20,359 bases of DNA from CAIJZX01 sp043766165 (GTDB lineage Bacteria; Patescibacteriota; Patescibacteriia; SBBC01; CAIJZX01). The notes beneath the pieces are model-generated. The model was not told the DNA's origin and made no database searches. It was given only the letters and a program-made list of their open reading frames with translations. Shown here in pieces: positions 18,638-20,359 of the stretch. The stretch is taken from the NCBI GenBank assembly GCA_043766165.1, contig JAYUIJ010000075.1:1-20359 (forward strand), in the 5' to 3' direction. Positions within the stretch are counted from its first letter, which is position 1; every line of letters starts with the position of its first letter. The translations under genes were made by a program, and so were the position numbers.

Positions 18638-19926
18638 TAGAACGAGAGTGGATTGAGGAAGCCACCACCCGTGCGAATTTCATAGTGCAGGTGGGTACCG
18701 GTCGATCGTCCGGTCGATCCGACCATGGCGATCGTCTGGCCTTGTTTCACGCGGTCGCCGACACTGGCGAATATTTTACTAGCGTGGCCATAGAGGGTTT
18801 CATAACCGTTACCGTGATCGATTACAATATGTACACCATAGCCGCTGCGATCAAAGGCGGCGAAGACAACGCGCCCGGCGGCGGCCGCATAAATCGGCGA
18901 CGAGTAATCACCTTCGATGTCGACGCCGGTGTGATAGCGACCACGGAAGTACTGGTTGATGTGATGATTGCTGGTTGGCCAAACGAAACGCGCAGTGCTC
19001 GACGGCGCAGATGGCGGCGGTGTTCCGCTGCTTGGTGATCCGCCGTAGACTTGGCGGAGTAATGGGGTCTTGACTGTTGGCGCTGGCGGCGGTGCCGGCG
19101 GCTCGCCGCCAGGAATAATAATATCTTGATCTGGTGAAATTTGATCGGCACTAGCCAGATGATTGGTATCAAGGATCTTTTGTTGATCGCCGCCATATTT
19201 TTTGATGATCGATGCCAGGGTATCGCCTTTCTTGACCGTATACAAATATCCTTCAACTGGCGGAATTTTTAAGGTTTGACCGGGTTTGATAAAATCTTTG
19301 TCCGACATGCCGTTCGCCCAGACGAGCGTTTGACTAGTCAGGCCGTAATGATGGGCAATCGTACTCAACGTGTCACCGGTGCCAACCGTGTAGGTGATTG
19401 TTTCTTGACGGTTAATAATGCCACCATCTGTCCCGCCGTCACTATCAGTTGATGCTGCGCCACCTACGGCTAGTTGTAATGCGCTTGGGTTTTCAATTGC
19501 TACGGATGAATTTGTGGTATCAGTTCGTTGTCCAACGCCACCAACAGCTAAGGATGTAGAGTGGCTTTTGGCAGTCGGCTGAGCGGTGGCGGTTTCGACA
19601 ATCAGCTCAGAGTTTTCCAAATTAGAAAATGATGCCCAAATCGAGCCGCGACCAATTTCGTCAGGGCGAATAGTGCGAGCAAAAATATTATTACCAACGG
19701 CCAATACGCCGAGCAAAACCAGAGCGGCATATACGGCGTAGCGTTCAACAAAATGCCCAAACGATCGAACACCGGCTAATCGCGGATGGGTTTTTACTCG
19801 TTGTTTAATCTTATTGTACTGGACGTACGACGGCAGTAAGAACATGCGAAACACCCCGCGCCCAATCCATTGGAACGGAATGCCAAATCCGTAGACCAAA
19901 AACACGCTCAAACCGTTCTTCATCAC
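18634..19926 (-). CDS. LysM-M23 envelope metallopeptidase
   Basis: The protein has 430 aa. After an N-terminal hydrophobic region it has a membrane anchor at about residues 67-84. A Ser/Thr/Gly-rich linker follows, then two LysM peptidoglycan-binding domains (YTVGTGDTLSTIAHHYG, about 174-219; YTVKKGDTLASIIKKYG, about 224-270), a Pro-rich hinge, and an M23 endopeptidase domain (about 315-430). Zinc ligands are visible: His and Asp in YHTGVDIEG, and HLHYEI. Likely role: hydrolysis of peptidoglycan crosslinks at the cell surface. The start is GTG 19926 or ATG 19923, without SD. The frame is open about 20 codons further upstream without a standard start, so an unusual start (for example ATT at 19989, after AAGG) is possible. 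Confidence 0.93.
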   Translation of the reverse strand: MMKNGLSVFLVYGFGIPFQWIGRGVFRMFLLPSYVQYNKIKQRVKTHPRLAGVRSFGHFVERYAVYAALVLLGVLAVGNNIFARTIRPDEIGRGSIWASFSNLENSELIVETATAQPTAKSHSTSLAVGGVGQRTDTTNSSVAIENPSALQLAVGGAASTDSDGGTDGGIINRQETITYTVGTGDTLSTIAHHYGLTSQTLVWANGMSDKDFIKPGQTLKIPPVEGYLYTVKKGDTLASIIKKYGGDQQKILDTNHLASADQISPDQDIIIPGGEPPAPPPAPTVKTPLLRQVYGGSPSSGTPPPSAPSSTARFVWPTSNHHINQYFRGRYHTGVDIEGDYSSPIYAAAAGRVVFAAFDRSGYGVHIVIDHGNGYETLYGHASKIFASVGDRVKQGQTIAMVGSTGRSTGTHLHYEIRTGGGFLNPLSFY

Positions 19927-20080
19927 CGTCAGGCCACGGAGAAATCCGAGACCTAAGAGAACGAGGGCGTGTTTGAGGCGGAGCTGAATAGAAGAGACCT
20001 TATCTACGAACCGACGGCGTCAAAACCGTACAACCAGAGCTGAATGACGAATCGTGCTAGTAGTTAAAAATGCAAGGCTG

Positions 20081-20109
20081 AGTGTAACAGTTTGCCTAGT
20101 TAATGTCAA
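20081..20109 (-). promoter_or_regulatory. M23 gene promoter
   Basis: On the minus strand TTGACA (20104-20109) and TACACT (20081-20086) are 17 nt apart, with TG upstream of the -10. It predicts a leader of about 150 nt before the M23 start. Confidence 0.75.
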
Positions 20110-20155
20110 TTCAGGGAATAGTTTGTTAGTTAACTAGTTATAGTATTTCATTCCT

Positions 20156-20185
20156 CACAGCGCATGCGCCCCCGCGTGCGATGTG
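20156..20185. repeat. GC-rich hairpin upstream of the M23 promoter
   Basis: CACAGCGCATGCGC (20156-20169) pairs with GCGTGCGATGTG (20174-20185) with one mismatch and one G-T pair. It stands in otherwise AT-rich sequence. No T-run follows on the plus strand. Confidence 0.5.
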
Positions 20186-20230
20186 AAGGTCGGAGAAGTA
20201 AAAAATTCCAAATGATAAAGTACAAGCCTC

Positions 20231-20236
20231 TATAAT
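20231..20236 (+). promoter_or_regulatory. TATAAT box near the window end
   Basis: TATAAT sits in the near-palindrome CTCTATAATAGAG. No clear -35 is seen. It could start a transcript that runs into the hairpin at 20269-20301 and beyond the window. Confidence 0.3.
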
Positions 20237-20268
20237 AGAGCGCTGTGTTTCGCTATCAAACCAGCCAC

Positions 20269-20311
20269 TGCCCCTGCCTGCCGGCAGGCAGGGTGGGGGC
20301 ATTCTTTTTCT
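20269..20311 (+). terminator. Large palindrome with T-rich tail, terminator or attenuator
   Basis: The 20-nt perfect palindrome CCTGCCTGCCGGCAGGCAGG (20273-20292) is enclosed by TGCCCC/GGGGCA and followed by TTCTTTTTC. It is a terminator by form. Apart from this, the 433-nt gene-free end of the window (19927-20359) holds the M23 promoter and leader, the hairpin at 20156 and no credible reading frame. Confidence 0.5.
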
Positions 20312-20359
20312 TCTTGATCCTTCGGTAAACTCAGGACAGGCAAGAAAGAGAATCAGAAA

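Noticed and set aside
1..20359. CRISPR arrays or long tandem repeats
   Set aside because: No regularly spaced direct repeats of 20-40 nt were seen on either strand. The repeated blocks at 1884-3335 are attC-like and flank genes.

Overview
The window looks like chromosomal DNA of a bacterium from the candidate phyla radiation (Patescibacteria). I infer this from gene style and content: short intergenic gaps, a LysM/M23 envelope protein, a GT-C type membrane glycosyltransferase, an NYN nuclease between rpsO and pnp, a lone Xer-type recombinase, many orphan proteins and many palindromic mini-repeats. TGA works as a stop codon, so the code is standard. The phylum assignment is inference, not proof.

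Layout. (1) 1-265: tRNA-His(GTG) enclosed by a perfect 17-bp inverted repeat, then a broken tRNA-His copy split by two hairpin inserts. (2) 368-835: a YbhB/PEBP-family gene. (3) 865-3329: the most interesting region, three consecutive units that read as integron gene cassettes. Each is one gene plus a 3' attC-like site, and each begins with the 7-nt core that complements its own attC rather than its neighbour's. The cargo is an orphan 286-aa protein, a GIY-YIG nuclease-domain protein and an orphan 119-aa protein. No integron integrase is in the window, so this would be an integrase-less array (CALIN type). (4) 3296-4811: two orphan genes, one secreted, with promoters, structured leaders and terminators. 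(5) 4876-7365: a Xer-like tyrosine recombinase divergent from a ddl - C39-like peptidase pair. (6) 7368-8782: an orphan gene and a dinD homologue. (7) 8774-13218: rpsO, an NYN-domain gene, an orphan helical gene and pnp, with three structured leader or junction regions. (8) 13232-16803: a membrane protein, a cytidylate-kinase-like P-loop kinase, a promoter-driven non-coding stretch, lspA and a GT87-like glycosyltransferase. (9) 16834-17059: a large hairpin and a compact candidate non-coding RNA with its own promoter and terminator. (10) 17123-19926: yifB/comM and a convergent LysM-M23 envelope protein whose reading frame overlaps yifB by 4 nt.

Functional themes are envelope building (ddl, C39-like peptidase, lspA, glycosyltransferase, M23), RNA turnover and translation (rpsO, NYN, pnp, tRNA) and DNA processing or stress (xer, dinD, yifB). 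Gene starts fall into two classes. Several genes have a -10 box only 6-7 nt before ATG (PEBP, xer, ddl, kinase, lspA; dinD at 9 nt), which implies leaderless mRNAs. Others have long leaders with a Shine-Dalgarno sequence, three of them using GTG-AAG starts.
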